From the NCBI RefSeq assembly GCF_004791165.1, contig NZ_SRUZ01000005.1:434001-498000 (forward strand): 64,000 nt of DNA, given 5' to 3'. Below are positions 16,792-25,100 of the stretch, piece after piece (within the stretch, counting starts at the first letter, position 1; the number at the start of each line of letters is the position of its first letter). The translations under genes were made by a program, and so were the position numbers. Below the pieces are notes generated by a model, which searched no databases, was not told the DNA's origin, and was given only the letters and a program-made list of their open reading frames with translations. Origin of the DNA: Mesorhizobium sp. M8A.F.Ca.ET.218.01.1.1. GTDB taxonomy: Bacteria; Pseudomonadota; Alphaproteobacteria; Rhizobiales; Rhizobiaceae.

Positions 16792-16976
16792 TATCGTCCT
16801 CTTTGGTCATTGCGCCGGCCTGGGTGGCGGCGGGTCCTCAACGGCGAATGGAAGAAAGCAGAAACCAGCCGAATGTGTCAAAACTTAAACGGCGGGGATG
16901 ACAGTTTGACCACTGTGGAAAACGCCAATAGAAGGCAGGCTTCAGCCGGTTTTGATGCCGGGCAGGGCGCTTTTCC

Positions 16977-18092
16977 ATGTCTCACAACACGTTTGGCCAT
17001 CTTTTCCGCGTCACCACCTGGGGCGAAAGCCATGGCCCGGCGCTCGGCTGCGTGGTTGACGGCTGTCCGCCGGGCATCCGTTTCACGCGCGATGAAATCC
17101 AGGCCGAGCTCGACAAGCGCCGCCCGGGCCAGTCGCGCTTCGTCACCCAGCGCCGCGAACCGGACGAGGTGAAGATCCTCTCGGGCTTCGTCATCGACGA
17201 GGACGGCGCGACGATGATCACCACCGGCACGCCGGTGTCGATGCTGATCGAGAATGTCGACCAGCGCTCGAAGGACTATGGCGAGATCGCCCGCCAGTTC
17301 CGGCCGGGCCATGCCGACTACACCTACGACGTCAAATACGGCATACGCGACTATCGCGGCGGCGGCCGCTCCTCGGCGCGCGAGACGGCGGCCAGGGTCG
17401 CCGCCGGCGCGCTCGCCCGCAAGGTGGTGCCGGGCATGGTGGTGCGCGGCGCGTTGGTGTCGATGGGCGAAAAGGCGATCGATCGCGGCAACTGGAACTG
17501 GAATTTCATCGGCGATGCCGAGAACCCGTTCTTCACCCCGGATCCGGCTTCCGTGCCTGTCTTCACGCAGTATCTCGACGGCATCCGCAAGGCCGGCTCC
17601 TCGGTCGGCGCGGTGATCGAGATCGTCGCTGACGGTGTGCCTCCCGGCCTCGGCGCGCCGATCTACGCCAAGCTCGACCAGGATATCGCCTCCGGCCTGA
17701 TGTCGATCAACGCCGTCAAGGGCGTCGAGATCGGCAATGGTTTCGAGGCCTCGCGTATCACTGGGGAACAGAATGCGGACGAGATGCGCATGGGCAATGA
17801 CGGCAAGCCGGTCTTCCTCTCCAACAATGCCGGCGGCATCCTCGGCGGCATCTCCACCGGGCAGGCGATCGTCGCGCGCTTTGCCGTCAAGCCGACCTCG
17901 TCGATCCTGACGCCGCGCAAATCCATCGACAAGGACGGCAACGACGTGGAGGTGATGACCAAGGGTCGCCACGACCCCTGCGTCGGCATCCGAGCCGTGC
18001 CGATCGGCGAGGCCATGGTTGCCTGCGCCATCGCCGACCACTATCTGCGGCACCGAGGACAGACAGGAAAGGGAATAGGCAGTAGGGATTAG
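16977..18092 (+). CDS. aroC: Chorismate synthase
   Basis: Last step of the shikimate pathway: removes phosphate from EPSP to give chorismate, using reduced FMN. 371 residues. Signatures: MSHNTFGHLFRVTTWGESHGPALGCVVDGCPPG at the N-terminus, then QRREPDEVKILSG, the second signature RPGHADYTYDVKYG followed by RGGGRSSARETAARVAAG, and near the C-terminus DPCVGIRAVPIGEAMVA. All parts are intact. The start ATG follows a purine-poor leader without a clear ribosome site. A small inverted repeat and then ribB follow. Confidence 0.97.
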   Translation: MSHNTFGHLFRVTTWGESHGPALGCVVDGCPPGIRFTRDEIQAELDKRRPGQSRFVTQRREPDEVKILSGFVIDEDGATMITTGTPVSMLIENVDQRSKDYGEIARQFRPGHADYTYDVKYGIRDYRGGGRSSARETAARVAAGALARKVVPGMVVRGALVSMGEKAIDRGNWNWNFIGDAENPFFTPDPASVPVFTQYLDGIRKAGSSVGAVIEIVADGVPPGLGAPIYAKLDQDIASGLMSINAVKGVEIGNGFEASRITGEQNADEMRMGNDGKPVFLSNNAGGILGGISTGQAIVARFAVKPTSSILTPRKSIDKDGNDVEVMTKGRHDPCVGIRAVPIGEAMVACAIADHYLRHRGQTGKGIGSRD

Positions 18093-18150
18093 GCATTAGG
18101 CCAGTCTGCCCGCCCGAAAGAGCCAAAGTTTCCTTTCCCTACTGCCTATT
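18074..18150. repeat. Inverted repeat of aataggcagtaggga between aroC and ribB
   Basis: A 15-base arm aataggcagtaggga (18074-18088) recurs exactly inverted at 18136-18150, separated by about 47 bases containing ggattaggcattagg, a partial direct copy. The left arm overlaps the last codons of aroC and the right arm lies 25 bases before the ribB start. The purine-rich tagg units suggest slippage or a small interspersed element. It could pause transcription between the two genes. Confidence 0.55.
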
Positions 18151-18175
18151 TCCTCCGAGCGAAGCGAGCATTTCC

Positions 18176-19276
18176 ATGCCTTACGACCAGAAGAAGATCG
18201 TCGAAGCCATCCGGGCTTTCGAACGCGGCGAGATCGTCGTCGTCATGGACGATGATGGGCGTGAGAACGAGGGCGACCTGATCGTCGCCGCCGTCCACTG
18301 CACGCCGGAGAAGATGGCCTTCATCGTGCGCAACACGTCGGGCATCGTCTGCACGCCGATGCCGCGCGAAGAAGCCAAGCGGCTGAACCTCGCGCCGATG
18401 GTCGCCGACAATGATTCGGCCCACACCACCGCCTTCACCGTCAGCGTCGACTTCAAGCACGGCACGACGACAGGCATTTCAGCCGACGACCGCACGCTGA
18501 CCGTGCGCAATCTTGCCAACGGCAATGTCGGCGCTTCGGATTTCGTCCGCCCCGGCCACATCTTCCCGCTCATCGCGCGTGAAGGCGGCGTCTTGATGCG
18601 CTCGGGCCATACCGAGGCGGCCGTGGATCTGTGCAAGCTCGCTGGCCTGCCGCCAATCGGCGTCATCTCGGAACTGGTCAACGACGATGGCACCGTCAAG
18701 CGCGGCCCGCAGGTACAGGCTTTCGCGGAGGAACACGGCCTGAAGCAGGTTTCGGTCGCCGATCTGATCGCTTACCGGCAACGCAAGGAAACGCTGGTCG
18801 AGCGCGTCGCCTGCTCCGACATCGAAACGCTGGGCGGCAAGGCGCAGGTCTTCACCTACACGCTGCCCTGGGACACGATGCATCACGTCGCCATCGTCTT
18901 CGGCGACATCCGCGACGGCGAGGACGTCCCGGTGCGGCTGCATTCGGAGGATGTGGTGACCGATGTGTTCGGCACCAGCCACCGGCTGGACGCCATCATG
19001 AAGGCGATGGGCGAGCGCAAGCGCGGCGTCATCGTCTATCTCAGAGAGGGCTCGGTCGGCGTCGCCCACCAGGAGCGCAATCGGCCGGTGTCGGGCGACC
19101 GCGAGGACCATGAAGAGGCGCGCCGGCGCGAGAGCGAATGGCGCGAGATCGGGCTTGGCGCCCAGATCCTGAAGGATCTCGGCATTTCCTCGATCAACCT
19201 GATCGCCTCACGCGAGCGCCACTATGTCGGCCTCGAAGGCTTTGGCATTCATATCGCCAAAACCGAGATTATCTGA
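18176..19276 (+). CDS. ribB: 3,4-dihydroxy-2-butanone-4-phosphate synthase with degenerate GTP cyclohydrolase II domain
   Basis: Makes the 4-carbon precursor of riboflavin from ribulose 5-phosphate. The DHBP synthase domain (residues 1-205) is intact: DDDGRENEGDL at 25-35, the flexible TTGISADDR loop, and SGHTEAAVDL with the catalytic His and Glu. The C-terminal domain (about 210-366) has the length and order of GTP cyclohydrolase II. However, where that enzyme has three zinc-binding cysteines (HSECLTGD ... CDC), this protein reads HSEDVVTDVFGTSHRLDA, with none of them. It is therefore a RibBA architecture with a probably inactive RibA half, and GTP cyclohydrolase II must come from elsewhere. 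Convergent with the MFS gene. Confidence 0.9.
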   Translation: MPYDQKKIVEAIRAFERGEIVVVMDDDGRENEGDLIVAAVHCTPEKMAFIVRNTSGIVCTPMPREEAKRLNLAPMVADNDSAHTTAFTVSVDFKHGTTTGISADDRTLTVRNLANGNVGASDFVRPGHIFPLIAREGGVLMRSGHTEAAVDLCKLAGLPPIGVISELVNDDGTVKRGPQVQAFAEEHGLKQVSVADLIAYRQRKETLVERVACSDIETLGGKAQVFTYTLPWDTMHHVAIVFGDIRDGEDVPVRLHSEDVVTDVFGTSHRLDAIMKAMGERKRGVIVYLREGSVGVAHQERNRPVSGDREDHEEARRRESEWREIGLGAQILKDLGISSINLIASRERHYVGLEGFGIHIAKTEII

Positions 19277-19295
19277 GCTCAACAAACCCTGGCGG

Positions 19296-20516
19296 TCATT
19301 CGGCAGGGATTGCCGCCTCGCATCCTTCCAACTCGCATTCGTGGGTGGCAAGGCTGCGCTGGCCGAGCAGCACCGTAACCAATGCGATAACGCCTGATGC
19401 AACCGACACCCAGAACCCGTTCTGGGCGCCGAACGCATCCACCACCGCGCCGGCGGCGAAGGAGCCCAGCGCCATGCCGATACCGATCCCGGTCATCACC
19501 CAGGTGATGCCTTCGGTCAGCATCGCTTCCGGCACATGCCGTTCGATCAGGCCGAAGGCGGTGATGAAGGTCGGCGAGATCGCCACGCCGCTGATGAACA
19601 CGGTCAGCGCCAGCAGCGGCACCGTACCGGCGGTGAGCGGCAAAAGCGTGCCAAGCGCGACCAGGGCGACCGCGATTGCCAACTGGCGTTGCAGCGGTGT
19701 TTGCAGGTTGAGGGCGCCGACGATGATGCCGAGCACGAACGATCCCAGCGCATAGACGCCGATGACAAGGCTGGCGGCGCCCGGCTGGCCGAATTCCCCA
19801 GTGATGGCCACCGTGCTCACTTCCGTCGTCGCGAAGGTCGCGCCGATGAAAATCAAGGCAAGGGTGATGATCTGCACCGGCCGCAGCCTTATTGCCGAGC
19901 CGCTCGTGGCACGGTCCACCGGCCGCACCTGCGGTTCGGTCGAGCGCTGCAGGATGAAAGCCGTTGAACCGATGGCCAGCAGCACGGTGCTGACCAGGAC
20001 GCCGGCTTCAGGAAAGAGGCCCGCACTGAGTCCCACCGACAACGACGCGCCGGCGATATAGACCAGCTCGTCCGCCGCCGATTCGAAGGCGAAAGCGGTG
20101 TTCATCTGCGGCCGTCCTCTAAAAATCTCGGTCCAGCGGGCACGCACCATTGCCGGCATGCTGGGCATGGCCGCGGCCGCCAGTGCCGAGACGAACAGCG
20201 TCCAGACCGGCCAATCCTGATTGGCTGCCGCGATGAGAACCGCGAAGGCGATCACGGCGATGATGGTGGTGGGGACCACGATGCGTGTCTGGCCCAGACG
20301 GTCCACCAGCCTTGATATTTGCGGCGCCACGAAAGCGTTGCCCAGCGCGAAAGTCGCCGAGACCGCGCCGGCCAGCCAGTATTCGCCACGCGTCTGAGAC
20401 AGCATCGCGACGATGCCGATCGGTGCCATGGCGATCGGCAGGCGCGCCAGGAAGCCGGCGGCCGCAAAGCCTTTGGCTCCGGGGGCTCGAAAGATTTCCG
20501 AATAGGGGTTTTGCAT
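19296..20516 (-). CDS. Major facilitator superfamily transporter, probable drug/metabolite exporter
   Basis: Polytopic membrane protein of 406 residues with about 12 hydrophobic helices. The loop between helices 2 and 3 carries RLVDRLGQTRIV, the MFS motif-A region. The N-terminal half ends near residue 190, a polar loop rich in Arg/Asp (RSTEPQVRPVDR) joins the halves. No substrate can be read from sequence. It is divergent from a TetR-family gene, with three palindromic operators in the 119-base gap, so it is almost certainly that regulator's target and, by analogy, an efflux pump for the ligand. Confidence 0.87.
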   Translation of the reverse strand: MQNPYSEIFRAPGAKGFAAAGFLARLPIAMAPIGIVAMLSQTRGEYWLAGAVSATFALGNAFVAPQISRLVDRLGQTRIVVPTTIIAVIAFAVLIAAANQDWPVWTLFVSALAAAAMPSMPAMVRARWTEIFRGRPQMNTAFAFESAADELVYIAGASLSVGLSAGLFPEAGVLVSTVLLAIGSTAFILQRSTEPQVRPVDRATSGSAIRLRPVQIITLALIFIGATFATTEVSTVAITGEFGQPGAASLVIGVYALGSFVLGIIVGALNLQTPLQRQLAIAVALVALGTLLPLTAGTVPLLALTVFISGVAISPTFITAFGLIERHVPEAMLTEGITWVMTGIGIGMALGSFAAGAVVDAFGAQNGFWVSVASGVIALVTVLLGQRSLATHECELEGCEAAIPAE

Positions 20517-20551
20517 GGCGGGTTCCTCGACAAAGGATGATGCGACAATTA

Positions 20552-20618
20552 CATACGATGCGTATGAATGTCAGATAGTTCATACGTTGCGTATGTCAAT
20601 TGGCATACGAGACGTATG
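20552..20618. promoter_or_regulatory. Three tandem TetR operators (CATACG-N3-CGTATG)
   Basis: Three 15-base palindromes with the form CATACG-N3-CGTATG (second and third bases of the loop vary) lie at 20552-20566, 20581-20595 and 20604-20618, with start-to-start spacing of 29 and 23 bases. They fill the gap between the divergent MFS (start 20516) and TetR (start 20636) genes. All six half-sites are exact. This is the expected layout for a local repressor that controls both genes. Confidence 0.85.
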
Positions 20619-20635
20619 TGAATAGGTCCAGAACC

Positions 20636-21244
20636 ATGCACAGACCCCGCAAGGAGATGATTGCCGAGACGCGAGCCAAGCTGATCACGGCGGCCCGCCA
20701 GGCTTTCGGCACCATTGGCTACGCCGAAGCGTCGATGGACGATTTCACCGCGTCGGCCGGGCTGACACGCGGTGCCCTCTATCATCACTTCGGCGACAAG
20801 AAGGGACTGCTGCAGGCGGTTATCGCCGAGATCGACGCGGAAATGGCCGCCCGGGTGAATGAGGTCGCGGCGAGGGCGCCGACCCGCTGGCAGCATTTCG
20901 TCGACGAATGCACGACCTATATCGAAATGGCGCTGGAGCCGGAAATCCAGCGCATCATGTTCCGGGATGGCCCGGCCGTGCTGGGCGATCCGGCGCAATG
21001 GTCGAATGCCAATGCCTGCGTCGGTTCAATGACCGATCATCTGACGGCGCTGCAACAGGAGGGGATGGTGGTGCCGGGCGTCGATCCCGAAACGGCGGCG
21101 CGGTTGATCAACGGTGCGAGCAGTCAGGCCGCACAGCGGATCGCCAACTCGAACGATCCCGAAGCGACGTCGAGGAAGGTGGTGGCCGCGTTCAAGCAAT
21201 TGCTCGAAGGCCTGCTCGACAAACCGGAAGCACGGCCAAACTGA
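20636..21244 (+). CDS. TetR/AcrR-family transcriptional repressor
   Basis: Regulator of 202 residues. The N-terminal DNA-binding domain is textbook TetR: ETRAKLITAARQAFGTIGYAEASMDDFTASAGLTRGALYHHFGDKKGLLQAVI (residues 9-61, read here in parts), with the recognition helix TRGALYHHF. The C-terminal ligand-binding half resembles the TetR_C subfamily with an MFRDGPAVLGDPAQW segment. The start is the ATG at 20636; a TTG 36 bases upstream would overlap the third operator. It is divergent from an MFS exporter and has three copies of a palindrome in its own promoter, so it probably represses both genes until a small ligand binds. Confidence 0.92.
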   Translation: MHRPRKEMIAETRAKLITAARQAFGTIGYAEASMDDFTASAGLTRGALYHHFGDKKGLLQAVIAEIDAEMAARVNEVAARAPTRWQHFVDECTTYIEMALEPEIQRIMFRDGPAVLGDPAQWSNANACVGSMTDHLTALQQEGMVVPGVDPETAARLINGASSQAAQRIANSNDPEATSRKVVAAFKQLLEGLLDKPEARPN

Positions 21245-21331
21245 GCCGCCGTGGCGCTTCCGCCACCGCCTCCAATTGACAATAGCTGGTTTGGGCGCAT
21301 CCTCCACAGCCACCTCTGGGGGATTCGGGGC

Positions 21332-22315
21332 ATGTGGGATTTCGATATCGGCAGGTCGGTATCCATCATGATGCGGACCTGGCCTTTCATTGTCTTTCGC
21401 ATGATCGTCTATTTCGGCATCACTCTGGCCTACATCATGGCCACCGGTACCGGTGCCTCGGTCGGCTATGGCGTCGGCCATATCTCCACCGATCCCGACG
21501 GACCGTTGTCCTTTGCCCTTTGGGGCGGCGTGGTCGGATTCGGCGTCGTCTCGATCGCCGTCTACTGGCTGCGCGAATACATCCTCTACGTCGTCAAGGC
21601 AGGCCATATCGCCGTCATGGTGCATCTGATCGACGGACATGACGTTCCCGACGGCCAGAACCAGATCGCCTACGCGAAAGAGGTTGTGACCGAGCGCTTT
21701 GCCGAGGCGAACATCCTTTTCGTCGTCGACCAGTTGGTCAAGGGCGCCATCCGCGCCATCACCGGCCTGCTGGGCGGCATCGCGGCCTTCCTGCCCATTC
21801 CGGGCCTGAGCGGCCTGGTCTCGTTCCTCAACACGGTGATCCGCCTGTCGCTGACCTATGTCGACGAGATCATTCTCGGTTACAATATCCGCATCAATTC
21901 GTCCTCGCCCTTCGAGACGGCGCGGCAAGGCGTGGTGCTCTACGCCCAGAACGGCAAGACCATGGTCAAGAACGCCGTCTGGCTGGCGGTCATCATGTGG
22001 GGCGTGTCTTTCGTGATTTTCCTGCTGATGCTGGCTCCGGCAGCCGCCATTCTTTATGTCATGCCCGGGCAACTCGCCGGCTGGGCTTTCGTGCTCGCCA
22101 TCGTCTTTGCCTGGGCTTTCAAGGCGGCCTTCATCGAGCCATTCGCCATTGCCTGCCTGATGCAGGTCTATTTCAAGACCATCGAGGGCCAGGTGCCTGA
22201 TCCGGCCTGGGACGCCAGGCTGGCCGAAGCCTCGTCGAAGTTTCGGGAACTCAAGGACAAGGCGCTCTCGACCTTCGGCGGCTCGCGCTGGGGCACGGCC
22301 GGCGCGACGCATTGA
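21332..22315 (+). CDS. Polytopic membrane protein of unknown function
   Basis: Integral membrane protein of about 327 residues with roughly six to seven hydrophobic segments (for example IVFRMIVYFGITLAYIMATG, then AFVLAIVFAWAFKAAFIEPF near the end) and a cytoplasmic-looking polar tail. I do not recognise the family. A GTG at 21251, 6 bases after the TetR stop, would add 27 residues. I prefer the ATG at 21332 because tctgggggattcgggg precedes it and TTGACA (21277) looks like a promoter element inside the extension, but either start is possible. Its 3' end overlaps the antisense bluB reading frame by 148 bases. Confidence 0.72.
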   Translation: MWDFDIGRSVSIMMRTWPFIVFRMIVYFGITLAYIMATGTGASVGYGVGHISTDPDGPLSFALWGGVVGFGVVSIAVYWLREYILYVVKAGHIAVMVHLIDGHDVPDGQNQIAYAKEVVTERFAEANILFVVDQLVKGAIRAITGLLGGIAAFLPIPGLSGLVSFLNTVIRLSLTYVDEIILGYNIRINSSSPFETARQGVVLYAQNGKTMVKNAVWLAVIMWGVSFVIFLLMLAPAAAILYVMPGQLAGWAFVLAIVFAWAFKAAFIEPFAIACLMQVYFKTIEGQVPDPAWDARLAEASSKFRELKDKALSTFGGSRWGTAGATH

Positions 22316-23061
22316 TCGGCGGGGCTGGTGGGCGCACCTGTGACGGTGTCGAGGCGGGCCACCGCCGATTTGAGCGGTGCCTCACCCTGGCCGCAAAACG
22401 TCTCGCTCATGATCAGGTCGGGCAGCGGCAGGCGTCGGCCCCAGCCATGCGTTTCGAGGTCTGGTTTCGGCGCGAACTCCGAGACACGGCCGACGCAGAG
22501 ATAGGCGACCGGCGTCACGTGGTCGGGGATGGACAGCAGGCTTTTCAGCGCTTGCGCCTCGATGATGCTGACCCAGCCGACGCCAACGCCTTCGGCGCGC
22601 GCGGCCAACCAGAAATTCTGCACCGCGCAGACCGTGCTGTAGAGGTCCATTTCCGGGTTGTGCCAGCGCCCCAGCGGCGAGCCTTTCGAGCGCTCGCGGT
22701 CGCAGGTGATACAAATGTTGAATGCACTTTCGCAAATGCCTTCGAGCTTGAGCTTGCGGTAAATCGCCTGCCGGTCTGCCTCGATTGCCGGCAGTTCCTG
22801 TTCACGCGCGGCAAGGAACAGGTCGCGCACCTCCGCCCGTCGCTTGGCATCGCGAATGACGATGAAATTCCAGGGCTGCATGAAGCCGACCGATGGCGCG
22901 TGGTGGGCGGCAAGCAGCAGCCGCGCCAGCACTGCATCGTCGATCGCCTCCGATGTAAAATGGCTGCGGACATCGCGCCGCGTGAACATGGCGCGATAAA
23001 CCGCGTCACGCGCTATCTGATCAAATCCATCGCCCATTGGAGCGGTCATGGCTTCCGGCAT
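22168..23061 (-). CDS. bluB: 5,6-dimethylbenzimidazole synthase with C-terminal extension
   Basis: Flavin-destructase that cannibalises FMN to make 5,6-dimethylbenzimidazole, the lower ligand of cobalamin. The nitroreductase-like core is clear: MFTRRDVRSHF, LAAHHAPSVGFMQPWNFIVI (substrate and FMN region), FNICITCDRE, PEMDLYSTVCAVQNFWLAARAEGVGVGWVS, and ETHGWGRRLPLPDLI near residue 220 where BluB proteins normally end. The frame then runs on for about 70 more low-complexity residues (Ala/Pro/Ser) to a stop at 22168, lying antisense to the end of the membrane-protein gene. The real enzyme is probably complete without this tail. A cobalamin riboswitch lies about 105 bases upstream. Alternative start ATG at 23049. 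Confidence 0.92.
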   Translation of the reverse strand: MPEAMTAPMGDGFDQIARDAVYRAMFTRRDVRSHFTSEAIDDAVLARLLLAAHHAPSVGFMQPWNFIVIRDAKRRAEVRDLFLAAREQELPAIEADRQAIYRKLKLEGICESAFNICITCDRERSKGSPLGRWHNPEMDLYSTVCAVQNFWLAARAEGVGVGWVSIIEAQALKSLLSIPDHVTPVAYLCVGRVSEFAPKPDLETHGWGRRLPLPDLIMSETFCGQGEAPLKSAVARLDTVTGAPTSPADQCVAPAVPQREPPKVESALSLSSRNFDEASASLASQAGSGTWPSMVLK

Positions 23062-23141
23062 CGCTTGTCCCCTTGCGATTGCAGCAGTTCAAATTCTCAG
23101 AGCGAACTTTGCGCGTCCAAGAGGACCCACATCGCTCTAAT

Positions 23142-23167
23142 GTCATCCGCCTGACCATGCGGATGAC
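23142..23167 (-). promoter_or_regulatory. Hairpin directly after the cobalamin aptamer (possible expression platform)
   Basis: Exact 9-base arms gtcatccgc and gcggatgac around an 8-base loop (ctgaccat), starting within about 4 bases of the riboswitch 3' edge and 80 bases before bluB. There is no T-run after it in the bluB direction, so it is not a classic intrinsic terminator. It may act by alternative pairing with the aptamer or by pausing. Confidence 0.4.
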
Positions 23168-23325
23168 GATGCCTGCCAGGCCGGTCTTCTGGCTCGGGAT
23201 CAACCCGCGTCCGGTGCCTTCCCGTCATCGACAGTGGCATTTACCGGCGCGGTCCCCCTTACAGCGTTGGGCACGCCACGGAATTCAACCGTGTTCCCGA
23301 TTCTCCCGCCGGAGCATTTGCAGCC
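23168..23325 (-). promoter_or_regulatory. Cobalamin (B12) riboswitch upstream of bluB
   Basis: Read on the minus strand, this stretch has the ordered elements of a cobalamin riboswitch: aatgctccggcgggagaatc, gggaacacggttgaattcc, gcgtgcccaacgctgtaag, the B12 box gccactg (23232-23238), gacgggaaggcaccgg, and gatcccgagccagaagacc then ggcctgg. It precedes bluB on the same strand, so adenosylcobalamin should switch off production of the enzyme for its own lower ligand. Recognition is from motif memory; a covariance-model scan would settle the edges. Confidence 0.92.
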
Positions 23326-23521
23326 AAGTGAAATCATTTGGCGTCGCAGAATGCGGCTAAAACAAACAGACCGGCAGGCACCAGGCAGTGGCGGCAACCT
23401 TACGCCGAAGCCCCGGCGGCGCCAATCCCCGCAGCGACGCCAATGGACGCAGGCGTGATTTTCCCCAGCGATCAAGCCGCCACGCATGGCCATTACGGCG
23501 TCGGGGCACTAGATAGGGGAG
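23326..23521. other. Gap upstream of the B12 riboswitch and deacetylase gene
   Basis: About 195 bases without a convincing gene. It should contain the promoter for the minus-strand riboswitch-bluB transcript and that of the plus-strand deacetylase gene. Reading frames through it are low-complexity. I see no strong -35/-10 pair. Confidence 0.4.
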
Positions 23522-24448
<927 letters not shown>

Positions 24449-24703
24449 ATGATGAGCGGTGAGATCAATGAAGACGTCAAGGCGATGAGCTTCGAACAGG
24501 CACTCGACGCGCTGGAGAAGATCGTCGATGATCTCGAGCGTGGCGACGTGCCGCTCGACCAGTCGATCCGGATCTACGAGCGTGGCGAGGCGCTGAAGGC
24601 GCATTGCGACCGGTTGCTGAAGGCAGCCGAAGACAAGGTCGAGAAGATCAGGCTGTCGCGCGATGGCAAGCCGGTTGGAACCGAGCCGCTCGACGCGGAC
24701 TAA
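24449..24703 (+). CDS. xseB: Exodeoxyribonuclease VII small subunit
   Basis: Small helical subunit (84 residues) that assembles on XseA to form exonuclease VII, which degrades single-stranded DNA. The family core is MSFEQALDALEKIVDDLERGDVPLDQSIRIYERGEALKAHC (read in parts, residues 13-53), followed by AAEDKVEKI. Two ATGs in tandem (24449 and 24452) follow directly on the deacetylase stop, so the genes are translationally coupled. The large subunit gene xseA is not in the window. Confidence 0.93.
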   Translation: MMSGEINEDVKAMSFEQALDALEKIVDDLERGDVPLDQSIRIYERGEALKAHCDRLLKAAEDKVEKIRLSRDGKPVGTEPLDAD

Positions 24704-24793
24704 GGCCCCGAGCAGCCTTACCGATTTTTGGACACGATCATGATTGAGGATACAGTTCGTCCCGATTGACGGACCAGAGGAGGTTTGGAAACG

Positions 24794-25060
24794 ATGTGCA
24801 GAAACATCAAGACCCTGTTCAATTTTGATCCGCCGGCAACCAATGACGAAGTCCGCGACGCGGCACTCCAGTTTGTCCGCAAGCTGAGCGGAACGACGCG
24901 GCCGTCGAAACAGAACCAGCATGCGTTCGATCATGCGGTCGAAGCCATCGCGGCATCCGCACGCGAATTGCTTGATTCCCTCGAAACCCACCAGCATCCG
25001 CGCAATCGCGAAGAGGTGGCGGCCAAACTAAGAGCAAAGGCCGCGATCCGCTTTGCCTGA
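24794..25060 (+). CDS. DUF2277 family protein
   Basis: Small cytoplasmic protein of 88 residues. It begins MCRNIKTLFNFDPPATNDEVRDAALQFVRKLSG, the highly conserved start of DUF2277, and ends with a helical ASARELLDSLETH and a basic tail. Function unknown. The start is fixed by gaggagg 10 bases before the ATG at 24794; a TTG 9 bases earlier overlaps that ribosome site. A pirin-family gene follows after 40 bases. Confidence 0.88.
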   Translation: MCRNIKTLFNFDPPATNDEVRDAALQFVRKLSGTTRPSKQNQHAFDHAVEAIAASARELLDSLETHQHPRNREEVAAKLRAKAAIRFA

Positions 25061-25100
25061 TGCGGCCGAGGCAGCCACCGAGCGCTGACCAGGAGAGTTC

